Shown in pieces: positions 16,786-24,419 of a DNA stretch of 46,905 nucleotides. A program made the position numbers and the translations under genes. Source of the stretch: an uncultured Clostridium sp. (GTDB taxonomy: Bacteria > Bacillota > Clostridia > Oscillospirales > Butyricicoccaceae). The stretch lies in assembly GCA_947427035.1 (NCBI GenBank), contig CANEGK010000016.1:1-46905 (forward strand), written 5' to 3'. Position 1 is the stretch's first letter. Every line of letters starts with the position of its first letter. Under the pieces are notes generated by a model, which did not search any database, was not told the origin of the DNA, and worked only from the letters and a program-made list of their open reading frames with translations.

Positions 16786-18372
16786 TTACTTATAATTGTC
16801 CGGCAGATCGTTTAAAAGAAGCACGGTGCGCTCTTGCCCGCCGGGCAGGGCGGCCGCATAAGCCAGGCCGTCTCGCACGTCGTCAAAAACCGCGATTTTG
16901 TTTTCGGGGAAGCCGGCCTGCAACAGCCCTTCCCGAATGGGCGGGGCCTGGCGCGCGCCGATGAGGACGGCGACATCACAGCAGGCGGCCGCCTTCTGTC
17001 CCAATTCAAAATTGAGCTGCCGCTCGCGCTCGCCCAGCTCGACCAGGCCGGGCGTGATGACAATGCGCCCTCCGGCGGGAAAGGCGGCGAGCGTCTCAAG
17101 CGCCACGGCCGCGCCCTGCGGGTTGGAATTGTAAGCGTCGTCAATGAGGGTGTATGCGCCCGCGCTTTTGAGCTCAAGCCGGTGCGCGACGCTTTGCAGC
17201 CGCGCCACGGGGACGCGCAGCGCGTCGAGCGCGATGCCCAGCCGGTGGGCGCAGGCAATGGCCAGCGCAACGTCCTGCAAATTGGCGCGGCCGAGAAGTC
17301 GGGTTTCAAAGCGGGCGCTCTCGCCGTCCGGCGCGGTGACGGAAAAGGCCGAACCGCGCGGCCCGCACTCCACATCAAAAAGGCGGTAATCGCTTCCGGC
17401 CGCCGCGCCGCAGCGCAAAATGCCGCCGCCCGGATAATCGCGCCCGGCAATGGCGGCGCAGTCCCAATTGAGCAAAGTCACGCCGCCCTTTCCCCGTACG
17501 CTGTCGTAAAGTTCCAGCTTGGTGCGGGCGATGGTCTCCAGCGAGCCGAAGGTTTCAAGATGCTGCTCGCCGATGGCGGTGATAACGCCGATATCGGGCT
17601 GCACCAGCTCACAGATTTCGGCGATATCGTGCGGGTGGCGCGCCCCCATTTCACACAGAAAGACCTGGTGGGTGGGCAAAAGCCCCTCGCGGATGGCGCG
17701 GGTGACCCCCAGCGTGGTGTTGAAGTTGCCCGGCGTCATATACACATGCCGGTGCGCCGACAGAAGGGCGTACAGGTAATGCTTGGTGCTCGTCTTGCCA
17801 AAGCTACCGGTAATGCCGACGACGGTCAGCCCGGGAATGCCCCGGACGATTTGCCGCGCCTCGTCGATGTACTTCTGCGCGACGCGCTTTTCAAGCGGGG
17901 CGTTGAGCGCGTTGCACAGCGCGGCCAGCCACGGCGTCAGGCAGGCGAACAGCGCCAGCGCACACAGCCCCGCCGCCGCCGAAAAAGGAAAGGTCAGCGC
18001 GCACAGCAGGGAGGCCAGCAGCAGTTCACACCCCAGCAGCCGTTTGACGCGGGCAGTAAAGACCAGCGGCTTTTTGGCGCTTTTGCCGTGGCGCGGCGGG
18101 TTGAGCCAGATTTGAAAAAGAGCCAGCGCCGCGGCGCACCATCCGGCAGCAGGCGGCGGCAAAAAAGCGAGCGCGGCAACGAGCAGCACCACCCAACGGC
18201 GCGCCGGCGTCAGCTGCGCGCGGTTTTCGCGCAGCCACCGGAAATAAGAAGGGTTTTGGTACGAGCACTGCTGCAAAACGTGCGTCCAGCGCAGGGCCAT
18301 ATGCAAAATAAGCCCCAGCAGGGCCAGCGCGCCGACGGGCATCGAAAGCCGGTTTAACAAGGTGGAGAGCAT
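16786..18372 (-). CDS. Membrane-anchored MurF-like Mur ligase
   Basis: 528 residues. Residues 1-155 are a membrane domain with about four hydrophobic segments (near 12-28, 60-90, 112-130 and 132-153). Then comes a Mur-ligase ATP-binding domain with GITGSFGKTSTK (186-197), NFNTTLGVTRA, EMGARHPHDI and AIGEQHLETFGS, and a MurF-like C-terminal domain with IDDAYNSNPQGAAVALETL and TPGLVELGE. These motifs point to D-Ala-D-Ala addition. The soluble N-terminal domain that holds UDP-MurNAc-tripeptide in standard MurF is not recognisable; the membrane part occupies its place. It lies directly upstream of ddl. ATG 18372 follows TAGGAGAATGCT. Whether this is the cell's only MurF cannot be judged here. Confidence 0.82.
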   Translation of the reverse strand: MLSTLLNRLSMPVGALALLGLILHMALRWTHVLQQCSYQNPSYFRWLRENRAQLTPARRWVVLLVAALAFLPPPAAGWCAAALALFQIWLNPPRHGKSAKKPLVFTARVKRLLGCELLLASLLCALTFPFSAAAGLCALALFACLTPWLAALCNALNAPLEKRVAQKYIDEARQIVRGIPGLTVVGITGSFGKTSTKHYLYALLSAHRHVYMTPGNFNTTLGVTRAIREGLLPTHQVFLCEMGARHPHDIAEICELVQPDIGVITAIGEQHLETFGSLETIARTKLELYDSVRGKGGVTLLNWDCAAIAGRDYPGGGILRCGAAAGSDYRLFDVECGPRGSAFSVTAPDGESARFETRLLGRANLQDVALAIACAHRLGIALDALRVPVARLQSVAHRLELKSAGAYTLIDDAYNSNPQGAAVALETLAAFPAGGRIVITPGLVELGERERQLNFELGQKAAACCDVAVLIGARQAPPIREGLLQAGFPENKIAVFDDVRDGLAYAAALPGGQERTVLLLNDLPDNYK

Positions 18373-18427
18373 AGCATTCTCCTATACTAAAAGTAATTTA
18401 TTCTCTTCATACTACAAACATAGGCCC

Positions 18428-19198
18428 TTACAGGGAGAAAAACGCCTTCACAACGGCCTGAAACTGCGGCCAGTTGTCGACAAAGGGGAAGTGCCCGGCG
18501 TTCTGGATGACGGCCAGCCCGGCGCCGGGAATGAGGCTTTCCATCCGCTTCCCGTTGACAAGCGGAGTGTCGGGGTCGTTTTCCCCCCAGATGAGCAGGA
18601 CTTCGGCACGAATATCGGGCAGAACCGGCGTCAGGTCGCAGGACACGACATTGGACAGCGTCCGGCGCATGACGGGCGAGGCGGCACGGTAATCGGCCGA
18701 CGCGCGCCGGTCGCGCGTCACTTCATACCGCTCGGCAAAAAGAGGGGCGGTCAGCCGGGCCGTACCCAATGTGCGCAGCAGCTTGTAAGCACGCTGCCGC
18801 AGCTTCCACCCCAGCGTACGGCGTGGCGGCACCCCGGCGGCGTCGATAAAGACGGCGCGCTCACATTGCAGCGGGCAGGAAGGGTCTGATAAAAGCCGCG
18901 CGGCGATGCGGCCGCCGTGCGAGTGACAGACCAGTACAGCGCGTGAAAGCCCGATTTCGCGGCAGAAGTCCAGCGTAAAGCCGACATAATCGCCCAGTGT
19001 CAGCGGCGCGGCCGGCTCGTCGGTGCCGCCGACGCCCGGCATGTCAAAAGCCACGACGCGAAAGCGCTGCGCCAGCAGCTCCAAAACGGGCCGGTACGCC
19101 GTGACGGGCGCGCCCCAGCCGTGCAGGAGCAACACCGTTTCCGGGCCTTTGCCCAGTATCTCATAATGAACCGAAAGACCCTGTATCACCTCGGTCAA
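18428..19198 (-). CDS. Alpha/beta-hydrolase fold protein
   Basis: 256 residues from a proposed TTG start at 19198, which has a GGGGGG run 8 bases upstream; a longer frame to 19267 overlaps cls and lacks a ribosome binding site. Motifs: LLLHGWGAPVTAY (oxyanion region), VCHSHGGRIAA (nucleophile Ser), GENDPDTPL (Asp) and QNAGHFPFVDN (His). The substrate is unknown; related enzymes are esterases, lipases or C-C hydrolases. It sits 31 bases after cls and 55 before the MurF-like gene on the same strand, so a role in envelope lipid metabolism is plausible but unproven. Confidence 0.82.
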   Translation of the reverse strand: MTEVIQGLSVHYEILGKGPETVLLLHGWGAPVTAYRPVLELLAQRFRVVAFDMPGVGGTDEPAAPLTLGDYVGFTLDFCREIGLSRAVLVCHSHGGRIAARLLSDPSCPLQCERAVFIDAAGVPPRRTLGWKLRQRAYKLLRTLGTARLTAPLFAERYEVTRDRRASADYRAASPVMRRTLSNVVSCDLTPVLPDIRAEVLLIWGENDPDTPLVNGKRMESLIPGAGLAVIQNAGHFPFVDNWPQFQAVVKAFFSL

Positions 19199-19229
19199 AG
19201 TTATCGCCCCCCTGATAAATCCGCCCCGA

Positions 19230-20690
19230 TCAGACCAGCGGGGCGACCAGCCGCCAGAAGCCCTCACGCAGGCGGGTCAGCCGGCCGCGCTTTTCATAAT
19301 CTTCCAGTGTCATTTCGACGCAGTCGCCGGCATCGCGCAAAAAGGCGTCGCGGCACTGGACAGCAAAATCGCGGTCAAAGACCATAGCGTTGATTTCAAA
19401 ATCAAGATCAAACGAACGATTGTCTAAATTGGTGGTGCCGACGGATGCCACCGCGTCATCAAGCACAAAGGTTTTGGCGTGCAGAAAACCGGCGTGGACA
19501 TACACGCGGATGCCGCACTTCAAAAGCTCGCCAATATACGAGGTCGTGACATAATAGACAAATTTTTTGTCGGGAACGCCGGGGATCATAATGCGCACAT
19601 CCACGCCGGCGTGGGCTGCCAGACGCAGGGTGTGCAAAATGGCGTCGTCGGGCACAAAATAGGGCGTCTGGATATAAACATAGCGGTCGGCCGTCGAAAT
19701 CATGCGCTGATAAGAGTCACGGGTATAGGACTCTTCGCTGTCCGGGCCGCTCGAGATGATTTGCACCCCCATATCGCCGGTCTTTTCCAGGGGCGGGAAA
19801 AGCAGGTTGAGTTCGTTTTCCGCCTCGATGGAGCTTTTCCGGTCAAGCAGATGGGTTTGTCTGTCGATATACACCCAGTCCTGAACAAAGCGCAGCTGTA
19901 CATCGCGTACCGCCGGGCCGGTGATGCGGATAGACGTATCGCGCCACGGGGTGACGCGCAAATCCAACCCCAGGTAATCATCCCCGATGTTAATACCACC
20001 CGTATAGGCGATACGGCCGTCTATGACCACTATTTTCCGATGCATCCGGTAATTGGCCTCGAGCGCCGTGCGCAGAAAGGTGGGCAGGTAGCCGTAGACC
20101 ATGCCGCCTGCCTCAATCAGCTCGCGGAAATCGGCGCGCCGCGCGCGCATGTAGCCGAAGGTGTCGTAAATAAGCCGAACCTTGACGCCTTCCCGCGCCT
20201 TTTTGGTCAGCAGCGAAATAAAATCACGGCCGCTTTTGTCATGCGTCTTGATGATGAAATACAAAACATTGACGCTCTCCTTGGCGGCGTCGATTTCGGC
20301 AAACATGCGGTCATACTTCTCGCGCGCCGACAGCAGAAGCTCACAGCTGTTCTCCTGTGTATAGACGCTGCCGGCGCCGTTTACGTTGATGTTGATGAGA
20401 TCCAGATTTTCACGCGCCGCGTCGTTCATCTGCCCGGCGGGCGTCGCGGGGGCGACGGGAATCTGCCCCAGGCTGTCGCGGCTGATGCCGTAGCGCCGGG
20501 ACATGATTTTATACTTGGCACGGCTGCCGAAGAAAAAGTACAGAATAAAGCCGATGTACGGAAGAAAGACAAAGACCAGCAGCCAGGCGAGAGTTTTCGA
20601 TGTGTCGCCCTTACGGACGAAAAGCAGGGACAGAGCGGCGACGATATTGGAGAGGTAGAGAAACGTAATCAGGGCCGACATCAGCGACAC
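19230..20690 (-). CDS. cls: Cardiolipin synthase
   Basis: 486 residues, normal for bacterial Cls. Two N-terminal transmembrane helices (about residues 2-25 and 33-55), then two phospholipase D domains with HRKIVVID (217-224) and HAKTFVLD (404-411), both complete HxKx4D motifs. Condenses two phosphatidylglycerols to cardiolipin at the membrane. The start is GTG 20690, 7 bases after AAAGGGGG; the frame runs open to 20834 without another ribosome binding site. It appears to head a four-gene minus-strand operon (cls, hydrolase, MurF-like, ddl) driven by the promoter at 20755-20783. Confidence 0.93.
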   Translation of the reverse strand: MSLMSALITFLYLSNIVAALSLLFVRKGDTSKTLAWLLVFVFLPYIGFILYFFFGSRAKYKIMSRRYGISRDSLGQIPVAPATPAGQMNDAARENLDLININVNGAGSVYTQENSCELLLSAREKYDRMFAEIDAAKESVNVLYFIIKTHDKSGRDFISLLTKKAREGVKVRLIYDTFGYMRARRADFRELIEAGGMVYGYLPTFLRTALEANYRMHRKIVVIDGRIAYTGGINIGDDYLGLDLRVTPWRDTSIRITGPAVRDVQLRFVQDWVYIDRQTHLLDRKSSIEAENELNLLFPPLEKTGDMGVQIISSGPDSEESYTRDSYQRMISTADRYVYIQTPYFVPDDAILHTLRLAAHAGVDVRIMIPGVPDKKFVYYVTTSYIGELLKCGIRVYVHAGFLHAKTFVLDDAVASVGTTNLDNRSFDLDFEINAMVFDRDFAVQCRDAFLRDAGDCVEMTLEDYEKRGRLTRLREGFWRLVAPLV

Positions 20691-20754
20691 AAAAGAACCC
20701 CCTTTGCCGGAGAGCCCGGCTGCATTGGATGGACTTGAATAAAGCTTATATTTT

Positions 20755-20783
20755 ATCATACCACAAAGCGCCGGCCTTTGCAA
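20755..20783 (-). promoter_or_regulatory. Promoter of the cls operon
   Basis: Minus strand TTGCAA (20783-20778), 17-bp spacer, TATGAT (20760-20755). It is back to back with a plus-strand promoter for the HD-domain gene. Confidence 0.7.
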
Positions 20784-20817
20784 TTCGGCTTGGCGCCGCG
20801 GGCGGGCGCGGCGTCTC

Positions 20818-20846
20818 TTGTCAACCGGCGGCAAATGATATAAGAT
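20818..20846 (+). promoter_or_regulatory. Putative promoter of the HD-domain gene
   Basis: TTGTCA at 20818-20823 with TAAGAT at 20841-20846 (17 bp) or TATAAG at 20839-20844 (15 bp). Confidence 0.5.
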
Positions 20847-20890
20847 AAGGATACCCGAAAAAGTTGATTTTCATAAAGGAGCGAATCGCC

Positions 20891-21466
20891 ATGTCTCATG
20901 TTCCCACCATGGAAGAGGCCCGCGAGCTGCTGGGCCGCTATAACAAAGAACCCTTTCACCTGCGCCATGCCGAAATCGTCTCGGGCGTCATGGGCTGGTT
21001 TGCCGGCCAGTACGACCCGGAGCGCGTCGAATACTGGAAAGTGGTCGGGCTTTTGCACGACCTCGATTTCGAGCAGTGGCCCGAACAGCACTGCGTCAAA
21101 TGCCAGGAACTGATGCGGGCCGAAGACATCGACGAAAGCATCGTGCGCGCCTGCGCCAGCCACGGCTACGGCATCGGGGACATCACCTCGGACATCCCGC
21201 CCGAATCGCAGATGGAAAAGATTCTCTTTGCCACCGACGAGCTGACCGGGCTGATCGGCGCGGCCGCCATCATGCGCCCGAGCAAAAGCGTCTCCGACCT
21301 TGAGGTCTCGAGCGTCAAGAAGAAATTCAAAGACAAAAAATTTGCCGCCGGCTGTTCGCGCGATGTCATTCGCCAGGGCGCCGAAATGTTGGGATGGACG
21401 CTGGACGAACTGATGGAAAAGACCATTCTGGCCATGCGCAGCCTGATAGGCGAGCTGGAGATTTAA
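20891..21466 (+). CDS. HD-domain phosphohydrolase-like protein
   Basis: 191 residues. The N-terminal half has FHLRHAEIVSGVM and VGLLHDLDFEQWPEQH, the H...HD metal-binding pattern of the HD superfamily, and a later ASHGY and FATDELTGLI complete the usual H/D set. Such proteins are often annotated as HDIG or hydrolase domain proteins acting on phosphomonoesters or nucleotides; the substrate is unknown. ATG 20891 is preferred over an upstream in-frame ATG at 20864 because AAAGGAGCG precedes it. It is monocistronic and divergent from cls. Confidence 0.82.
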   Translation: MSHVPTMEEARELLGRYNKEPFHLRHAEIVSGVMGWFAGQYDPERVEYWKVVGLLHDLDFEQWPEQHCVKCQELMRAEDIDESIVRACASHGYGIGDITSDIPPESQMEKILFATDELTGLIGAAAIMRPSKSVSDLEVSSVKKKFKDKKFAAGCSRDVIRQGAEMLGWTLDELMEKTILAMRSLIGELEI

Positions 21467-21491
21467 CCGCCGCTCGCGGCGCGGGCTGCTT

Positions 21492-21701
21492 TTACAGCCC
21501 GCAGGGGGGACAGGGCGGAACGAGCGGGCAGTCCGGTTCTTTGAGCGCTTCTAAAATGCCGTTTTTGACGGCGGCTTTGGTGACAAAGTACCCCAAACCG
21601 AACAGCACGGCGAGCACGATGATGACAAACAGAATGTTGTCGCTGATAAAGCTTTGCAGCATGTTGCCTCCGCCGCAGGGCGGCGCGCAGTCGTAATCCA
21701 T
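21492..21701 (-). CDS. Small single-span membrane protein with Cys/Pro-rich ends
   Basis: 69 residues. One hydrophobic helix (about residues 22-42, ILFVIIVLAVLFGLGYFV) is flanked by an N-terminal CAPPCGGG and a C-terminal CPLVPPCPPCGL. ATG 21701 has AAAGGGGAACGGTT upstream, a good ribosome binding site, which is the main reason to believe it is expressed. The five cysteines at opposite ends of a single helix could bind metal or form disulfides. I recognise no family. Its stop codon lies in a hairpin (21481-21502) shared with the convergent HD-domain gene. Confidence 0.6.
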   Translation of the reverse strand: MDYDCAPPCGGGNMLQSFISDNILFVIIVLAVLFGLGYFVTKAAVKNGILEALKEPDCPLVPPCPPCGL

Positions 21702-21845
21702 AACCGTTCCCCTTTCTTATTTTCCAGACTGCTATACCTTATGCATTTGGCGCGGGATCGGTGCATTTTTTCACAGACAGGGCGCGGCCCGGGGTTTTCG
21801 CTCTGCCGCAGCCCCCTGAATCAAAAAGGAACTGGAGGAAACAAA

Positions 21846-22712
21846 ATGAAAAAGGTAGCGTGGATCGGCACCGGCGTCATGGGTGCGCAGCAGGCAGGGC
21901 ATCTGGTCAAAAACGGCTACCAGGTCAGGGCCTACAACCGCACTTATGAAAAAATGGAGGCGCTTTCGCGCGAGCTGGGCTTCATACCGTGCAGAACCAT
22001 TGCCGAGGCCGTGGCCGGCGCCGGCGTCATTTTCGTCATGGTCGGTTATCCCCGGGATGTCGAAGAGGTCTTCTGCGGCCCGGGCGGCATTTTCGAATGC
22101 GCCGACCGCAGCGCTCTTGTCATCGACATGACGACGTCCTCCCCGGCGCTTGCGCAGAAGCTGTACGAGCAGGGCCGCGAAAAAGGCGTGCGCGTCATGG
22201 ACGCGCCCGTTTCGGGCGGGGACAGCGGCGCGCGCAATGCAACGCTGTCCATCATGGCGGGCGGCGACAAGGCCGATTTTGACGAGGCGATGCCGCTCTT
22301 TTCCTGTATGGGCAAAAACATCAAGCACATGGGCGGACCGGGCATGGGCCAGCATACCAAAGCAGCCAACCAAATCGCGGTGGCCGGCGCGACGGCAGCC
22401 TATACCGAAGCCATTGCCTACGCCCGGAAGGCGGGGTTGAACCCTGCCGCCATGCTCGAAGCCATCGGGGCAGGCGCCGCAGGCAGCTGGCAAATCGCCA
22501 ACATGGCGCCCCGGGCGCTGCGGGGCGACTTCGCGCCGGGATTTTTCGTCAAGCACTTCATCAAAGATATGAAAATCGTGCGCGACGAGAGTGCGCTGCG
22601 GGGGCTCGATCTCAAAATGCTGGACGCGGTGCTTGGCCTTTACGAGCAGATGTCCGATCTGGGGCTGGAAAATGACGGCACCCAGGCCTTGATAAAAGTA
22701 TACGAAAAGTAA
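21846..22712 (+). CDS. NAD(P)-dependent beta-hydroxyacid dehydrogenase family (HIBADH/GarR-like)
   Basis: 288 residues. N-terminal Rossmann fold GTGVMG (residues 8-13), the substrate-binding DAPVSGGDSGARNATLSIMAGG (119-140), and the catalytic lysine 172 in GMGQHTKAANQ. The family includes 3-hydroxyisobutyrate dehydrogenase, tartronate semialdehyde reductase and related imine reductases; which one cannot be told from motifs. GGAGG precedes ATG 21846. A terminator separates it from the LysR gene that follows on the same strand, so co-regulation is possible but not shown. Confidence 0.9.
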   Translation: MKKVAWIGTGVMGAQQAGHLVKNGYQVRAYNRTYEKMEALSRELGFIPCRTIAEAVAGAGVIFVMVGYPRDVEEVFCGPGGIFECADRSALVIDMTTSSPALAQKLYEQGREKGVRVMDAPVSGGDSGARNATLSIMAGGDKADFDEAMPLFSCMGKNIKHMGGPGMGQHTKAANQIAVAGATAAYTEAIAYARKAGLNPAAMLEAIGAGAAGSWQIANMAPRALRGDFAPGFFVKHFIKDMKIVRDESALRGLDLKMLDAVLGLYEQMSDLGLENDGTQALIKVYEK

Positions 22713-22741
22713 TTTCATTGGCAGAAGATAACAAACAGCAT

Positions 22742-22775
22742 ATGAAAAAGCGGCCTGCCGGGGCCGCTTTTTCAT
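22742..22775 (+). terminator. Intrinsic terminator after the dehydrogenase gene
   Basis: ATGAAAAAGCGGCC / GGCCGCTTTTTCAT around a 6-nt loop; the T-run is part of the stem. Confidence 0.88.
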
Positions 22776-22779
22776 GCTC

Positions 22780-22808
22780 TTGTAGAAAACCAGAAGGTGC
22801 GTTATAAT
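22780..22808 (+). promoter_or_regulatory. Promoter of the LysR gene
   Basis: TTGTAG at 22780-22785, 17-bp spacer, perfect TATAAT at 22803-22808. Confidence 0.8.
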
Positions 22809-22825
22809 GATAAAGTATCATGATA
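22807..22825 (+). promoter_or_regulatory. LysR-box-like operator at the LysR start site
   Basis: ATGAT-AAAGT-ATCAT is a perfect 15-bp dyad containing TGATAAAGTATCA, the T-N11-A form recognised by LysR-family proteins, and it overlaps a second palindrome TATCATGATA (22816-22825). It covers the end of the -10 and the expected transcription start, as for negative autoregulation. Confidence 0.6.
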
Positions 22826-22859
22826 ATGTATTTCACGCCTGCACGGGGAGGAAACGGAA

Positions 22860-23759
22860 ATGGACTTGCGGCAGATACAGTATTTTGTCAAGGTGGCGGA
22901 GTGCGGCAGCTTTTCAGAAGCGGCGCGGCAGCTGTTTGTATCGCAGCCGGCGCTCAGTGTCGCCATGCAGAAGCTGGAGGAGGAACTGGGCATCAAGCTG
23001 CTGGCCTATCAGTCGAAACGGGTGCGACTGACGCCCGAAGGGCGGCAGTTTTTTGCCAAAGCGACGGCGCTTATCATGGCGTACGACGATCTCAGCGTTT
23101 CGGCACAGCGGCTCATGCGGGAGGTGACGGGGCAGGTGACCATCGCCGCGCCGCTTCGGCTGTGCAGCCTGTATCTTTCGGGCGTCATCGCCGAATTCTG
23201 CCGCAGCTACCCCAGTGTCGACGTCCACACCATCAACCGGGGCGCTCACATCGTTCAGCAGTCCCTGCTGGCCGAAGAATGCGATATGGCGCTGGCCGTC
23301 GCGCCGCTGATGGAAGGCGTCTTCACATCCAGCCTTATCGAGCGCAGCTCGCTGGTGCTCGTCGTGCCGCAGACGCACCGGCTGGCCGGCAGAGAGTCGG
23401 TCACGATTCCTGAGCTCCGGGACGAGGTCTTTGTCTCGTTGGGTGAAAATCACACCCAATACCATCGGCTTTTGCAGGCGGCGGCCGCTTCCGGCTATGT
23501 GCCGCGCATTTCAGTCACTTCGGCCGAACAGGACTTTCTGCTCGACCTTGTGCGGCAGGGGCTTGGCATTTACCTGGCCGCCAAGCCGACGATGACACAG
23601 GAAAACTGCCGGGGATTGTCCCTTGTCAACATCGACGGCAGCCCGGCGCTGAGCAACTGGGCCATTTACCTGGCCTACCGCAACGACCGGCAGCTTTCGC
23701 CGGCGGCCGAGGCCTTTACCAAGTTTATGGCGCAGTATCTGGGCGCAAAAGAAGAATGA
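22860..23759 (+). CDS. LysR-family transcriptional regulator
   Basis: 299 residues. N-terminal winged helix MDLRQIQYFVKVAECGSFSEAARQLFVSQPALS...LEEELGIKLL is textbook LysR; the rest is the periplasmic-binding-like effector domain. Start ATG 22860 follows GGGGAGG. There is no divergent partner gene: the upstream gene (dehydrogenase) is on the same strand and separately terminated, so the target is unknown apart from likely autoregulation through the T-N11-A site at its promoter. Confidence 0.93.
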   Translation: MDLRQIQYFVKVAECGSFSEAARQLFVSQPALSVAMQKLEEELGIKLLAYQSKRVRLTPEGRQFFAKATALIMAYDDLSVSAQRLMREVTGQVTIAAPLRLCSLYLSGVIAEFCRSYPSVDVHTINRGAHIVQQSLLAEECDMALAVAPLMEGVFTSSLIERSSLVLVVPQTHRLAGRESVTIPELRDEVFVSLGENHTQYHRLLQAAAASGYVPRISVTSAEQDFLLDLVRQGLGIYLAAKPTMTQENCRGLSLVNIDGSPALSNWAIYLAYRNDRQLSPAAEAFTKFMAQYLGAKEE

Positions 23760-23789
23760 GAAAAGGGGATCCTGCGGGATCTCTTTTTT
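23760..23789 (+). terminator. Terminator after the LysR gene
   Basis: AAAGGGGATCC / GGATCTCTTT with a one-base bulge and TGCG loop, then a T-run; convergent with the gene at 23788. Confidence 0.65.
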
Positions 23790-24309
23790 ACTGCGGCTGA
23801 ATGGGCAGCTCTGCGAGGAAGCGCTCGGCCTGTGCGCGGCTGCGCAGCACCACAGTCTTTTGCGGGTACAGCCGGGCGGCGCTTTGCAGCGATTCCCGGC
23901 GTTTTGCGGTGCGGCCGCGCCACAGCACCCAGCTCAGGAATTCCCAATCGATTTTTTCAGGGCACCCGGGGGCAAGATCGGGGCGCGTTCGGCCGCGCCA
24001 TGTGCGGTAACGCCCAATGATTTGCCGCAGGCAGGTGCGCCGCGGAAAGTCAAACAGCACAATCTGGTCGGCCTCGCGCAGACGGCGCTCGCGCTCGAAA
24101 GCGGTATAATTGCCGTCAATGATCCAGGCGTCGTGCCGGTTCATAAAATCGCGGACGAAGGCCAGCGCTTCCCCCCGGTCGCGCTCGCGCCACCCGGGCA
24201 GGAACTGAACGGTATCCAAATGCAGAACCGGACAGCCGTACCGCTGGCCCAGGGCGCGCGCCATCGTGGACTTTCCGGATCCACTGTAACCGATGATGGC
24301 GATTTTCAT
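23788..24309 (-). CDS. P-loop kinase-like protein (FlaR/adenylate-kinase-like)
   Basis: 173 residues. Begins MKIAIIGYSGSGKSTMARAL with Walker A at residues 7-14, followed by HLDTVQFLPGW, IIDGNY and DQIVLFDFPRRTCLRQIIGRY, the pattern of proteins annotated as DNA topology modulation protein FlaR or AAA-family ATPase, related to adenylate kinase. The real substrate is not known. ATG 24309 has AAGGAG 9 bases upstream. The frame extends to 24390, but that region overlaps the divergent marR promoter. Confidence 0.82.
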   Translation of the reverse strand: MKIAIIGYSGSGKSTMARALGQRYGCPVLHLDTVQFLPGWRERDRGEALAFVRDFMNRHDAWIIDGNYTAFERERRLREADQIVLFDFPRRTCLRQIIGRYRTWRGRTRPDLAPGCPEKIDWEFLSWVLWRGRTAKRRESLQSAARLYPQKTVVLRSRAQAERFLAELPIQPQ

Positions 24310-24347
24310 ACAAAGCATCTCCTTGACAAAAATGGGCAGGCAACCCC

Positions 24348-24376
24348 TTGACAAATGCAGCGGCCTGCTATAAAGT
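24348..24376 (+). promoter_or_regulatory. Promoter of the marR-MATE operon
   Basis: TTGACA at 24348-24353; -10 either TATAAA (24369-24374, 15-bp spacer) or TAAAGT (24371-24376, 17-bp spacer). Confidence 0.65.
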
Positions 24377-24388
24377 TTACAAGTAAAC
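24375..24388 (+). promoter_or_regulatory. MarR-type operator candidate
   Basis: Perfect inverted repeat GTTTAC-AA-GTAAAC just downstream of the -10, where bound repressor would block initiation. The adjacent gene encodes a MarR protein. Confidence 0.65.
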
Positions 24389-24419
24389 ATTTTTTTATGG
24401 CAAAGGGAGGTTGTAGCGG

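Noticed and set aside
15114-16964. 616-codon plus-strand frame over nagB and ddl
   Set aside because: Out-of-frame and antisense to two well supported genes; no motifs.
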